Assembly (NCBI GenBank): GCA_024305405.1
Contig: JAKNDB010000068.1
Span: 248,001-312,000, forward strand
Reading direction: 5' to 3'
From: Dirofilaria immitis
Lineage: Eukaryota > Nematoda > Chromadorea > Rhabditida > Onchocercidae
DNA length: 64,000 nt
Positions 26,001 to 38,990 of this stretch are shown in pieces. Within the stretch, counting starts at the first letter, position 1; each line of letters begins with the position of its first letter. A program made the translations under genes and the position numbers. The notes below the pieces were generated by a model. It made no database searches. It had not been told where the DNA came from and saw nothing but the letters and a program-made list of their open reading frames with translations.

Positions 26001-26362
26001 CTACAATGGATATATTTTAAATACTGAGAAATACTGCGAAAGTCAGTTTGATATACATGATATTTAGAACAGAAACCTCACCTCCAAACAAATTAATTGA
26101 AACAGTTGAAGAATTGTGCTTATACAAATGTTCAAGTATAGTCATTCATGTAATGCAATTAAATAAACAATCTTCTTGAAACAAAACAAACCCTCATTTT
26201 ATGGATTTGTTGCCAGAGTGTTGTGAGTGCAATCTGTTCGCCCGTCTCTTCTGCAATCCTATCCTTTAATTCACGCAAACTTTTAATAGAACCATCCAGT
26301 CGTTGTTGCATCAAATCCATCACTTCTTTCCTATCAAATACGTTAACTTGTCGTCGACCCAT
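23065..26362 (-). CDS. BED-type zinc finger protein
   Basis: Probable DNA-binding nuclear protein, about 529 aa. Exons: 26362-26192, 25934-about 25796, 25596-25499, 25264-25125, 24946-24829, 24608-24401, 24291-24204, 24108-23983, 23837-23733, 23631-23490, 23318-23065. A BED finger is formed across two exons: VWLFCEKF, CRIC, then HLRKMH (Cys-x2-Cys, His-x4-His). A basic stretch (RRSTRACKRKS) and acidic runs (WVEEVDEEDFDDYD) surround it. The C-terminal SIVSSILTFPPEQRELV resembles a BESS-type interaction motif, as in some BED proteins. One base is missing in an A-run (plus-strand 23268-23272) between LLTGGEK and RQQDIDDEN. The 3' end of exon 2 is ambiguous: a perfect GTAAGTAT donor lies inside it. 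Exon 7 contains a 19-bp tandem duplication. The specific orthologue is not recognised. Confidence 0.8.
24211..24247. repeat. 19-bp tandem duplication inside a BED-gene exon
   Basis: GAAGATATAATCTTCGTG occurs at 24211-24228 and again at 24230-24247, period 19. The unit is itself close to palindromic (AAGATATAATCTT). Because 19 is not a multiple of three, the two copies are read in different frames: HEDYIF from one and RRLYLL from the other. Confidence 0.9.
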
Positions 26363-29171
26363 CTTTCTGAAAACAATATTAATAGATAATTTTTGCTAAT
26401 CTTAACCATTTAGCAAATAACACAATAATAAAATTAAAGAGGGTAAATCTTAGCAGAAAAAAAACGCATATCACAAGAAATTTCTTTCATTTTATCACAA
26501 CTACAATAATAAGATTGAAGATCAATTGAAGAAACAAGCTTTCAAATTAAATTTTCATTTTTCTTTCACCCTTGTCTTTATTAGTTCCTGATTTTCTTCC
26601 CTATCCATATATGATGATTTATCTTCTGCATATAAAAAAATGAAAACTTTTCTCGACTATAAACACTCGTATAAGGTTCCCCTTGCAACCCCGAATAGCC
26701 CCTGCACGCGCCACCAACTAAGTAAAATCTTCAAAGCACGATGTCATAAAATACTCAGTGCAAGGAATTGACGGCCGTAGCCTTTAGGAATTCATTGCTA
26801 AAAGTTATTATTGTGCGCAATGAAAATACTTCATCCCTCGGCATGTTTGAAATTTCTACGGTTATTTCAGATTTAACTTTTAAAATTTTATTTTAACAAG
26901 AAGTATTTTTGCTCGTAGTATCTATAATCTAAAGAATATTTTAATTTCGAGACTAAAGTGACTATCGGGGACATAACTGACGAAGGATTATCTTCCACAT
27001 TTGCTTGTCCACATTAGCATTACTATAAACTGATTTCTTTTAAAGATATATCAATATTGCTTACAGTGAAACAAAAGAAAAAAACGTCATGACTTATTGT
27101 AATATATATTTTACATCATCATTCGAGCTGTTAAAAATATCTCGAGTATTTCTTGAGCAATAATATTCGAAACTGTTGACAGGAAATTAGGAGTATTTTA
27201 CAGAGGAAGTTGAAAAATTTTAAGACTTCATGTAGGAAAAAATTCTTAGTCAAATTTTTAACGGATAGAATAATTATTATATAGAGGAGGAAAAATGTAC
27301 TATCGTTATCATTGAATATTGATATTTAAACAATTCAGTTCGTTTACTGCGATGATATCATATAATCGGAAATGAATGATAAGAATGACAGTGCTATTTG
27401 AGGTATCATTGCAATGATTATAGCAAAATCTTTCTATGACAATGATTGTTTTTATTCTCTTTTGATAATAAATTTCTTAGTTTTATTCGAAAAATTAAGC
27501 ATATAGGAAGAAGAATTAGGAATGATTGATTCTGAAGGGATTCTGAAAGACAAATTTTATTTTCTATTTCACTATTCTCCAAGTATCTTCGCATATTTCA
27601 TTAATACAATAACTCAATTTTATACTTCTTACATAACATGAAAGCACCAGATGATTCAAATGACCTTAAGCATAACATAGGTAAAAGCATATACTGTAAA
27701 TCTAAATCATCCTATATCTAATAAATATACGGTAATAGCAATAAACTGTCGTCTGCTTATGATTTCGGAAATTACAGATCGAAATTAAATTTCTGTAAAA
27801 AATTTTTGCGTATCGTAGAATCCATTTTTGATAATTTTGATTAAATTTCGCATTTTAGAGGTTTAATATTTTCTGCTAATGAATACCCATTAATCAATTG
27901 CATCCACTGATAACAACTTTCAATTTTTCTTTCGCTTCGTTTTTTTTTTTTTGCTTTTAGAATTTCTTCTTTTTAGAATATTAAAATTAATTCAATTACG
28001 GAAGCATTTCTTGTTTTTTCAATTCTAATCCTTCTGTTTCTTGATAATATTTCCATTTTATGTCAAATACATATAGATTGAATTCAAGGATAATTTATCA
28101 TAATTGTTGATAACGATAAAACCTGCCTATAGTTTACCAAATATAAGGTTAATAAAAGTTCTAATCAGGTTTAATTTTCCATTATCAAAATATCAAATGA
28201 TGTCTAATATATATACTAAATTGCATATTCTTGATGAAATTCGGCATCGTCTTTAAGGAATTGAGCAAAGCGTGAAAGAAAAAAAACGCACAATTCTTTT
28301 TGGAAAAATTAATCATTTCTCTTCTTTACATCAAAAAAAAGAAAAAGAAAAATATTGACTTTAAAAAGAAAACGACAGGAACTTCCCTTTTTTTCCCGGC
28401 CATTTTTAGTTTTGATTCAAAAGCCTAAGGCATGCATGCATTTGGCACTATTTAGAAAATAGGCCTAAAAAGTGATGCAATCTTTTCCTGTTTGTCAATT
28501 TTTTCTATCGTTTTTTTTTCGCGTTTGCTAATAATTAAATTTACATTTTAACTGATTTCCTTCATATTCTCAACTATTGAAGAAGAAGAAGAAGAAGAAG
28601 AAGAAGAATGTGGAACAGAGGAAGAAAAGCAAAATTAGATTTCTAATCAAATTCCACAATGGATATCGACGATGAAGAGAGGATGAAAGAGGATGAACAA
28701 AAAAAAAATTGATGAATAAAATATGAGGTAAAAAAAAATAACAAGCGCATTCATTCGTTAGAATTCTCGAAAACGTCAAGAAATTTTATTCTTTTTTATT
28801 TCAACAAATAATCCTAACATTTATCACGAATCAAGAAGGTATGTATTTTTCAATGTAATCGTATAATTTTGCTTTTGTTACAAGATTGCATAATTTCACT
28901 TTTATTTCACAATTATAATTTTGTGTTGTAAAAAATTCGACGAATAATTTTTCTAAATTTTGGTGCATAAAATTTTTTGTTCATTTTCATTATTTGTGTT
29001 GATTCAGAATTTACCTTTTGTATTTGAAAAATGCCAATTTTTCATATAATTTTAATCAATTGTAAATTAAAACTTAATCATTCATGTATTTAAGATTTTC
29101 TCGACACAAACACTAAATAAAATATTGTAACAAATGTAAAAAATTATTTACAAAAAAAAAAAAATTAAAAA
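26363..29171. other. Divergent intergenic region (2.8 kb)
   Basis: Upstream of both the BED gene (-) and the DUF19-like gene (+). The first 500 bases include a locally GC-richer patch (about 26680-26790) that may belong to the BED promoter. A (GAA)10 microsatellite occupies 28579-28608. No exon was recognised. Confidence 0.5.
28579..28608. repeat. (GAA)10 microsatellite
   Basis: Ten uninterrupted GAA triplets in an intergenic region, followed by an A/G-rich stretch to about 28740. Confidence 0.97.
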
Positions 29172-29231
29172 TTGCAAAAATTAGTAACTATTATGAACAT
29201 GTCGAGAATTTTCGTTTTATTACCTTTTAGA

Positions 29232-32200
29232 ATGCGAAAAATTGATTGGAATTGGCATCAAATGTTGTATGCTGCTATACTGTTGATGAAGGGACATTTA
29301 AATTCGGTAGCAATTATTGATGATGATAGTGATATGAATCGATTATCAGCTAATACTGAAAAATGTACAACATCTGTTGAACAATCAATCAGTGAATGTC
29401 TTCAGGCATATTTTCATTTTCTAACATTTCATTTTTTTTTTTTTAATTCCCAAGTTTCATTTTCTTTTTTGTTTTCATTTTTCAATTTTCTTTTTCCTTT
29501 AAAATTAGCTATATTCCCAATTCTAATATATGATATAATCACATTTTTCTCATCCATTGAATTTTGTTTCGTAAATAAATTAGTTTTAGTTAAAGAATAC
29601 GGGAAAAAACTTCATCATTCATTTCAAAAAAAAAAAAGAAAATTAGAAATCGAAAAATGCAATTTTCCATTTACTTTTTTATAATATTGAATTTCTCATA
29701 ATTTCATATTTAATAATGTATTTGAAGAAATTATTTATAGAAGAAAAAAGTCACATATTTATTTCAAAGCATAATCAGTGCGGCAAAAAATATTGCTTAT
29801 CAAAAAAGAAAAAAATTGAACCAAATATTATTAATTAAAAAGTAGGCAGATAGACGATAGAATACAGTATAAATGTATCAAAATGGTAGAGTACGGTATA
29901 ACATAATAGAATCTATTCATTAAAATTCTAGATATTCAAAAATGATTTTAATCATGCATCTTGTTTCATTTGCATGCATATACGATCGAATAGCGAGCAT
30001 TGAAATGGTAGAATACGGTATAACACGATAGAATGGTAGTATACGATAAAAAATGATAGAATCTATTCGTTAAAATACTAGATATTGAAAAATGATTTTA
30101 ATCATGCATCTTGTTGCATTTGAATGCATATAACAAATGGGTGAAATATTGTTATTATATTGAATATCGAAAAAAAAAAAATTATTTATAATATTTATTT
30201 ATAAAAATGATAATGCATAATTGATTTTTCAATTAGATTTAGCAAGTGCAAATATGCAAGAAAATGGCATAATAAAATTACAAATGAAACAAAATTTATA
30301 TCATAGTATAATTTTTAGCCAGTGTTAAATTATGCTGGAAAATTTCAAAATACAATGGGATTACCGTTGCAAGGAACGGATATTTTTCGAGAACTTTGTG
30401 ATGTTTATTCTCATTTTAAGGTATTATCTGACTTTTGAACTTTTCGTACTTTTTTTTTTTAAAAAACATTTCTTTTATAAATGCTTATCAAAACTTTATA
30501 AAATCATCATTTCTATATTATATAATTTTCTACGTTTTAAATTTTAAAAGGTATAAAAATTCATTTCTTTAAACTTACGTTTCAAAATTCACATTTTTCC
30601 ATCATAACATTTTAAAATCGATGTTTTTTTTTCATCATTGGTTTTGATAATTTTTTTACAAATGAAATTTCGCATAATTAGTTTAATTTGTAGTTTTCTA
30701 ATGTCAATTTTTTTTATCATTTTTTACTTTAGATAACTTTGATTAAAAATATTTTATATTCAAAATAAAAATTGATTAGTAATTTACCGATAAAAATAAA
30801 AAAATTTCAAATTAAAACAAATTTTTTTTTTACAAAATGGAATGGATGAAATTAATAAATTTGCTTTTCTGTTTTTTTTTCTAATTTATTAAATTTAAAA
30901 TGTCTCTTTCAATGTTATAACATTTGATATATGTCTCGTTGTAATTTCATCCTCCTTCCGAATGTAATTCAAAAGTAAGTTTTCATAGACATCGTTAAAA
31001 TTCCATAAACAAATGATTAATTTTTTTAATAATATAAATTATGAGATGGATTATCTAATTATTACGAAAAATTTTTCATCAAATATTTCAGATATGCACT
31101 AATGGTATAAAATGTTCAAGCATATCAATAGAAGCAATTGATGCAAGTTACGGGTATATGTGTGGTGCGGGTTATGAATCATTCGAAAATTATGCTACCT
31201 GTTTTGCTGAAGTAAATTTATTGCTTTGTTTATCGGTTAAAATTAGTTGATAACTTGAAATTTTAAAATATTAAATTTTCCTTGTTTTTACTTTTTCATA
31301 CTTTTTTTTTCGATTTAATTTTTTACTTTTTTTTCCCAATCATTACATCATTTTTTTCTTTTTTGTTGTAAAGATATATTTAAATATATTTTCAAATTTT
31401 CAACAAGAAATTACGAAATTTGTTAATATTTTTTTTAAATTGAAACATATAATATGATGAAAGATAAAATTGTAAGTAATTAAATGTTAATTGAAATTTT
31501 TTTTTCAAAATTAATTTTGTAAATATTTGTTTGTATGGGACAGGTAGAAACCGAAATTAGTTATATGGAATGTAAGAATGATGCAAGTGCAGCGATCGCA
31601 TTAGCACAAAAGACTAAAATTCCAAATGATTACAATCAATATTTTGAGGTTTCATGATTGAATTGTTCTTTTTTTTTTTAATTCAAAGAACAGAAAACTT
31701 TTTAAATAAAATTTTAATCAACAAAACAAAAAAAAATTATCCATCTTAATCATATTTTTTTTTCCTTTAAGATTTTATGCACAATTATGGATCATTATTT
31801 ACGATGTTGTCATCCGGTAATTAATAAACATTGCGGACAAGGTGCATGGGAATTAGTACGAACAGTAAGTTTTTAATCGTAGTCGTAATATTTCAAATAA
31901 TTTAGGCTAAAAATTATTTATTACAAAAATTAATCAATATTATCAGGAATATTTCATACTCTTCCGTAGTTTCATTCAAAAATTTATCTAATTGAATGAA
32001 TGAATTCGAATTAAAATCAAATAAACATTTAATCTTATGTGATTTATTTTTATTCGAATGCAAAAGTGTATTTATAATTATGTAATATTGGGCCTAAATT
32101 TAGTCTAATCTATTGCTAATGATCATTTCAAATTTTTTTTTTTAGCATATATATAAAATGAATGATAAATGTATAAGAATTTTATTTTTAATAAATTGAA

Positions 32201-32721
32201 TAAACTTTTTTAAATCTTATATCTTTTAAATTTCATTTATGCAAATAAAATTTCTGTAACGAAATTAATGGAATTATTATAAATGATTAATTGTAATTCG
32301 ATTATTGATATATACCGATTTTAATTTAAATTTTGTCCATTTAATTTCTATAATCTATATAATATTAAATTGGTTGATGGAAATTTTTACGCTCTTTTTT
32401 CTCTCCCCTCTCCCCTTCGCGCTATTTCTTAGTTTTTCATTTTTCATTTTTCATTTGTTGTTTTTTGTTATTTTGTTTTGCGAGAAATATTCGCATTCAT
32501 TTTGAAGAATCATTTATTGCTCATATCATCGTAATATATTTTCAAATCTATGAAATGAGTATGAAATAGTGTATTATGAAAAAGAAGAATGAAATGAATA
32601 ATGAATTGAATTGATTATGCATTAAATTGTTTACTTAATTACACGTATATATTTACAGGTCACGTTGGATAGCTTACGCGTAACTATGCCAAAATGTGAT
32701 CTACATAATGCATTATTATAA
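29232..32721 (+). CDS. DUF19-like (T20D4.11-type) secreted Cys-rich protein
   Basis: Six exons, all phase 0: 29232-29405, 30319-30420, 31092-31211, 31544-31648, 31772-31864, 32659-32721; 218 aa. The ATG lies one base after a TACCTTTTAG acceptor, a typical spliced-leader position, which decides this start over upstream ATGs. A hydrophobic segment (MLYAAILLM) suggests a signal peptide. The mature part has a spaced Cys pattern (EKCTT, ISECLQ, ELCDVY, ICTNGIKC, YMCGAG, TCFAE, MECKND, ILCTIM, LRCCH, KHCGQ, PKCDL) as in the nematode DUF19 family of extracellular proteins with no known biochemical role. Intron 1 appears to use a GC donor (CTTCAG/GCATAT). Intron 1 also holds a long direct repeat. No frame correction is needed. 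Confidence 0.8.
29406..30318 (+). other. Probable GC-AG intron
   Basis: The 5' border reads CAG/GCATATTTTC and the 3' border TTTTTAG/CCAGTG. The exons join in phase 0 as SECLQ then PVLNYAGKF. The only nearby GT (GAAT/GTCTTCAG) would put the next exon in a frame with an early stop. Confidence 0.65.
29879..30133. repeat. Direct repeat of about 105-130 bp, two copies
   Basis: Copies at about 29879-29983 and 30002-30133 share AAATGGTAGA.TACGGTATAAC, GATAGAATCTATTC and AAAAATGATTTTAATCATGCATCTTGTT. The second copy carries a short internal expansion of the TGATAGAATGGTAGTATACG part. It lies in intron 1 of the DUF19-like gene. Confidence 0.85.
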
Positions 32722-32950
32722 AAATAAATTTTATTCATGAAAGCAAAGCAAAAGCAGTAAAAAGAAAAGTAAACAGTAAAAAAGTTTAATGCAAAAAAAT
32801 AAAAATAAAAAAGCTATCAATCGTGGATGAATAGATAATATGATATACCTGTTTCATATCATTCGATTACAAAATTTTTTTTTTTTTTAATTATCAAACT
32901 TTTATTTGACTTATTTTTTTCTTTCATTTACTGTTTAGTTTGCTTTTCTC

Positions 32951-32957
32951 CTACACA

Positions 32958-32989
<32 letters not shown>

Positions 32990-33003
32990 CACATACACAA
33001 ACA

Positions 33004-33035
<32 letters not shown>

Positions 33036-33052
33036 TACATACATATATATAT
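32951..33052. repeat. (ACAT)n / (CA)n microsatellite
   Basis: A run of ACAT tetramers passes into CA dinucleotides, then back to CATA and TA. It lies between the convergent DUF19-like and CPG4-like genes. Confidence 0.97.
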
Positions 33053-33272
33053 CAAGAAATACCTATTTGTTTGAAGTTATCATTTTAAAAAAGAAAACCT
33101 GTTTTTCATTATGACTATTATCATGCAATTATGAGAGCGAAATGAAAAATAATTTTGAAGAAGAAAGATTTTTGCAGTTAATATATATATTATTGTAATC
33201 ATATTCCAACTTATTGATAGCGAAAATTCTCGAGAAAAATAATGATTGCTGCTAGTGCAATATTCTCAATAC

Positions 33273-36200
33273 TCATTTCGTTTTGAAAATTTGTATACGA
33301 GGACATACATCAGAAAGTTGCCTGAAAAAAAAAAACGAAAGTTTTTATCGTTTTTTTTTAATTTTTAAAATGATTGTATTCTTTTTATTAATTCTAATTT
33401 TTGAATTAATTTAATCGATTCTATTTTATTTGCTTAATATTTGAATAAAAGAATATGCGATAAAAAAAATTAAAATAATAAATTTATTATCAAATAATAT
33501 TTCAATTATTTTTTTTAACAAATATTTAAGAAATATCTTAATAATTTATTTAATTTTGCTTTGTTCATTTCAATTTTTCCTAAAATTTATTTATTTATTT
33601 TTTTACGGCCAAAATAATTTTTCGAAAAATTTCATTCAAATAAAATTTTATCATTGAAAATTCCAACATTTATATTTAATTTTTTTATATTTAATTTTTT
33701 CAAAATATTAAAGAAAAAAATGCTTGATTCATTGTCAAACATAATTTAACAAATAATGATCAATAAATTCATTTTTAATTGTTATTTCTTTTCGTTTAGA
33801 AAATGCGACGAGAAAAAAAATTTTGAACTTATCAAAATTCTATTATTTCGAATAAATGATACATTTACGATAAATCTTTTTACCATAAGCTGCTATAAAA
33901 TAATTGATTAATTATCAATTGATAATTAGAGAGGAAAAGAAAAAAAAAAACTTACCGAATACCAGCTTGTTCGACGCAAAAGCAAAGATCTTGCACCGAT
34001 GCAGTTTGAATACCACTTTTTGAGCGCAATTTTTAACTGTTTGAACCATAACATTATCAGATGGTAAATCAAGACCACAACTAAAAAGCGAAATTAAATT
34101 TATTTATCAAATTTAAAAATAATATTTTAATATCAAATTTACCTAAAATATAATAATTTTTTAAGAAAATTGTTTTTTACTTTTTTGAAACTAAAAATAT
34201 CCGAAATTTGAATAGTTTTATTCAACTAAAAAAATAGCAATTAATCGAAAAAAAATTAATTCAATTAATAAAATTGGAATTGAATTAATAGAAAAAAGTT
34301 GAAATTGCTTACAAATTAATTGAATTAATAAAAGAAAAAAAAGGACGAAAAGTTGGTAATAGAAACAACAAAAGCAAAAAAAAATGAATAAATAAATAAA
34401 TTATACTCTGGAGAACATGAGCCCAATTTTTTCATCATACACGATTGGAAGCATTTAAAGAATCGTCGACCTTGAGAGATTAGTTGAGTAACTTGATTTG
34501 CTATTCCTTAAAAAAAAACAATAAAAATAATAAATAATTATTTTGTTGATTGTTTATTATTATTTTAAATTTATCATCTGATATTTTTATCATTCAAAAT
34601 TTTCATTTTCTTCCTTTTTTATAATTGTTATTCTTTTGTTTATCAAAAAAGAAAAAGCTTAATTTGCATAAATGTAAAATTGAAAGAAATGAAAATTTTT
34701 ATTTTATTTTATCCTATTTTCTAAAAGATTAATTCAAATCGATTTTTATGATCAAATTGATAATTTTCTAAATTGATTGCTATCAATTTTTTAAAATTTC
34801 AAAACTAAGATTTTCTTTTTAAAAAAATTTTATAAATTAAATTTTAAAAAAAAAGTAATAACCCATTCGTTGTAATTCTTTGTTGATATCAGTCATTACA
34901 GCTAATTGAAGACCTTTTCCGAATCGTTTTGGTACCATTTTGGTTCACCTTGTGCGCATCTAAAAATGTACCTGATATCCGATTCTTATATGTAGAAATA
35001 GATATATATTATCCGATTCTTATATATATCTATATTATCCGATTGTTATGCCTATATATATTATCCGATTCTTATATCTATATATATTATCCGATTCTTA
35101 TATCTATATACATATCGAACAATTCAGAAGTAAAATTTAAAATAGAAGAAAGTTAAAAATAAACAAATTATATTTTTAATTTATTTCCTAAAATACTTCA
35201 TTGTTTCTTTGCTAATATAAACTTATCCCATCTTTTTTTTTTTGTTATATATATCTTAAATATACATTTTATGCATGGCGCAAATGTCAAATAATATCAG
35301 CAATTTCAAGTTTATTTATATGATGCAATATTGCTACATCAATATAATATGAGCAATCAAGTTTATATGATAAAATATTGTTGCATCAATATAATATGAG
35401 CAATCAAGTTTGCTGATAAAATTATTTGCTTTATTTATTTATTCGTCTAATATTCGAGAATTTAATTTTATTTTAAAATTATTGAAATTTTTATTTGTTC
35501 ATTATGGTTCAAAAAGAAAAAAAATGAAAATAAAAATTTATACGATTATTAATTAAAAAATCGATTATTAAATTTTTAATTTAAATTTAGAAATTCAAAG
35601 AAACAAAATGTTTTGAAAACTAACGCATTTGGGAAAGCATCTTGAGCACATTTCATAGCATCATTTATAATTGATTGTTTCTGTTTAAAACAGTTACTAA
35701 TTTGATCATAATTACCACCAATTGAAGTAATATATTTCTAAAATTAATTCGTATCAAAAAATAAAATTAAGTATTTAAATTTGTAATTTAAAATCGATAA
35801 AATAAAATATGTTAATATTTTGATGAAATAAATTAATCATATATATATTTAAATATATTTTCTATACGGTATCGATTTAGAGCTAGAAATTGAAATAATT
35901 AATTAATGCTTAATTTTAATTGAAAATATTATTATCATAATTTCGTTCTTTCTTTTCTTTTTAATATATTATTTGATTACATGGGAATGATTTAACAAGA
36001 TAACAAAAATTAATATTTATCATATAGTAGTTAGATTGAAATAAATTTGATAATATTTCTTATGCTAAACTAATATTTTACGCATACGTATGAATAAATT
36101 ATTTTAAATAAAAAGTATATAATTATAATTTTAATGCGAATAAAATACGATTAATGATAAATTAATAATTTAATGATAATTTGAATGTGAAAAAAAATAA

Positions 36201-36383
36201 ACGAAAAAGGATTGATAAATAAAATTTTACCTGGCATTGATCAGCACATGGTAAAACTGATTGAACGGCAGTTAATTGACATGGTGCAATATCAGAACAT
36301 TTACATTGTTTGATCATTTGTTGGCCTTGGCTCATTTCAATCCATATTGCAACAACGAGTAGTACAACAAAACGCATCATCAT
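33273..36383 (-). CDS. CPG4-like secreted Cys-rich protein
   Basis: Exons: 36383-36231, 35737-35625, 34959-34863, 34506-34407, 34080-33956, 33321-33273, about 212 aa. It begins with a signal peptide (MRFVVLLVVAIWI..SQG, two alternative in-frame ATGs just upstream). The mature protein has regularly spaced cysteines: KQCKCS, IAPCQL, LPCADQCQ, SNCFKQ, MKCAQD, ACAQG, FKCFQSCM, GSCSP, DCGLD, NCAQK, DLCFCVE, DVCPR. This layout resembles the nematode chondroitin proteoglycan 4 (CPG4) domain, secreted proteins some of which carry glycosaminoglycan. I see no Ser-Gly cluster, so attachment is not shown. Two places lack one A for the conserved frame: plus-strand T-runs 34938-34941 (between GEPK and MVPKRF) and 34017-34021 (between NCAQK and SGIQT). 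The final short exon restores a clean Cys-containing C-terminus. Confidence 0.65.
34970..35110. repeat. Short tandem repeat, TTATCCGATTCTTATAT unit
   Basis: About five imperfect copies of a unit of 26-35 bases containing ATCCGATTCTTATAT followed by TA-rich spacer. It lies in an intron of the CPG4-like gene. Confidence 0.85.
35310..35410. repeat. Direct repeat, two copies
   Basis: Two copies of about 45 bases share ATCAATATAATATGAGCAATC followed by AAGTTT, and AATATTG.T before it. Intronic in the CPG4-like gene. Confidence 0.8.
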
Positions 36384-37644
36384 TTATTTTTTTTTGCTTA
36401 ATGAAGAAAAAAATAAGTAAAAAATTTTTAATAATTTCATTAAAAAATATTACATTTCATTTCTTTCGTTTTTTTTTTTCTAAAGTATACAAATATTTGA
36501 AATGAAAATAAGAAATAATAATGAAAAAAAGCATATCTTGGAAATGATTATTTATAATATTTAATTTAAGTAAATAATATGATTTCTTTATTGTTAAAAT
36601 ATCTTTTGTAACGATTTGTATAATTGGAAATGAAATGGATAATTTATTTGGATATATCATAAATTTTATAACCTATAATCAATTAAAACTCTAGTCAACA
36701 ATAGTTTGATTATAATTTCAATATGTGTTAACAAATGCTGAATAAAATTTATACCTATCACAAACGTTTAAATACTACAGCTATCAATAATTTGAACATA
36801 ATTTTATTATCTGTCAATAATTTGAATATAGTTTCAATTATTCATCAATAATTTGAATATAATTTCAATAGACATAAATAATTTAAACATAATATCAACA
36901 TCTGTTAACAACTTCTAAGTACAATTTATACTTATCAATAAGACCGATGTATAATATTCGAATACCTATCAAAAGTAGTTGAATATTCCGCTTAATATTA
37001 TGATGTTTTTAATGATAGCATTTTTATTTATGACAAACCTATAGCAAATGAGTGATAAATAATAAATTGATCAAAAGTTTACATTCTATAAGAAATTAAA
37101 AGAAAAAGGAAAACTACAAATATGAAAGCTAAATTTGTTGAATTGCCAATTTTCTAAAATAAAATTTTAATAGAGGAAATTCTCGATATTACGCAATTTA
37201 TCGCATCAAACAACAATTTATAAGCGATGAAAGAGTCCTAATTTTAGGTTGGGTAGAAATTTCGAACAATATTTTCGTCAACTATTTTCACCTTTTGTAT
37301 TTGAAACGACATTGAAATGACTACAAGTCAAGCCCTTTATAATGACTAGTTTTCGGTAATTAAAAAGTGTAGAGCTAGTTTTGTCAATAATTCATTTTCA
37401 TTTCGAAAGAATTTGAGAGTGATAGTTTAACATAATGATGAAGCATGATATTATGATATAACATGAAAAAGGTATAGATAAAAAGAATGTAGACAGAAAT
37501 TATCATCACCAATATTATCATGAAAGAAAATTGAAGGGGTGGGATTGACGTTCATTCTCGAATGATTTTTCCGAGAAAACGAAGTGTGAAAAAAGTAAAA
37601 TATTAGAAAAATCAAATAATTTTTAGCGCAAAACCTATCAAAAC

Positions 37645-37727
37645 ACTCATCATCATCAGCATCATCACATCATCATCAACATCATCATTAGTATCATCAT
37701 TAGCATCATCAACATCATCATCATCAA
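37645..37727. repeat. ATC triplet microsatellite, imperfect
   Basis: CATCATCAT runs are interrupted by AGC, AAC, ACA and TAG triplets; intergenic. Confidence 0.9.
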
Positions 37728-38604
37728 ACACTATTACTACGATAATATATTTGAAAAAATTTTTATTGAAAAATATTTCTTCTAATATTTATAATAATAC
37801 TTAAAATTTATAAACTATTCTCTGCAAGATATTAAAGAATTAAATTTTATTATTAGTCAAAAAATTTTTCAAATTAAAATTTATTAGAATTTTTGACAAC
37901 AAAAAAGAAGTTTTGATTATAAGGAAAATTTTTCAAAATTTTATTAACCTTGTTCTATTTTGCTTGATCTCGAGAATTACCGGGCTAGTTTTGAAAAGTG
38001 ATCCATCTTGCTTGATCTTGAAAATTGCCAGGCTAGTTTGAAAAGTAATTATAACTTTTAGTAATTTGACGAAAATTTACATAATATCATTGAATTTTTT
38101 TAACATTTATTCCCGAAAATTAATTTACCACTTTTTAATTAATTTCTCTAAAACGATTTTTAATTAATATCTAAATGTAAAAATAATTTTATTCGAATAA
38201 AATTAAAAAGCCAAGAAAAATATTAATTTTAATAAATTAGCAAAGAATATTCGGATGAATATAAATTGCCAAAGAATGAAATTATAAATTGTCAAACTTT
38301 TGAATATTTTCTTCTTCTTTTTGAAATTTTAAATTATTTAAAGAAATTGCTAACAAATAAAATATTTCATTTTAAAATAATAATTTCGAATTAAATATTT
38401 AAACGAAGTCGTAATTGAAATATAATAAAAATTATTGAAAATAATTATAATTTATTACAAAACAAATAACACAATTAATATCACTCACACATTTGTAATA
38501 GTATTTATTACTAAATTACGGAAAATATTTAATAATTTGAATGAAATTCCAAATGGCATAATTAATTATGTGCTCATTTTTTAAATAATATTCGTTTCAA
38601 AATG

Positions 38605-38990
38605 ATTGAAAATTATTTAGCGATTTTTATTAAATTTTTGGAAATTATTTGATAAATTTTAATTAAATTATTGGAAATTATTTGACAATTTTGATTAAAT
38701 TATTGGCAAATATTTAACAGTTTTTGTTAAATTATTTGATAATTTTCATTAAATTCTTGGAAATTATTTGATAATTCTTTTTAAATTCTTGAAAGTTATT
38801 TGATAATTTTAATTAAGCTGTCGAAAATTGTTTGATAATTTTAATCAAATTCTTGGAGAATATTTGATAATTTTAATCAAATTCTTGGAAACTGTTTGAT
38901 AATTCTTTCTAAATTCTTGAAAATTATTTGATTGTTTTGATTGAATTATCGAAAATGATTTGATAATTTTAATTAAGCTGCCTAAAAATA
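38605..38990. repeat. Degenerate tandem array of about 30-bp units
   Basis: Around twelve diverged copies of a unit like AAATTATTTGATAATTTT followed by AATTAAATTCTTGG. Spacing is 29-32 bases. Divergence among copies suggests an old array. Confidence 0.85.
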
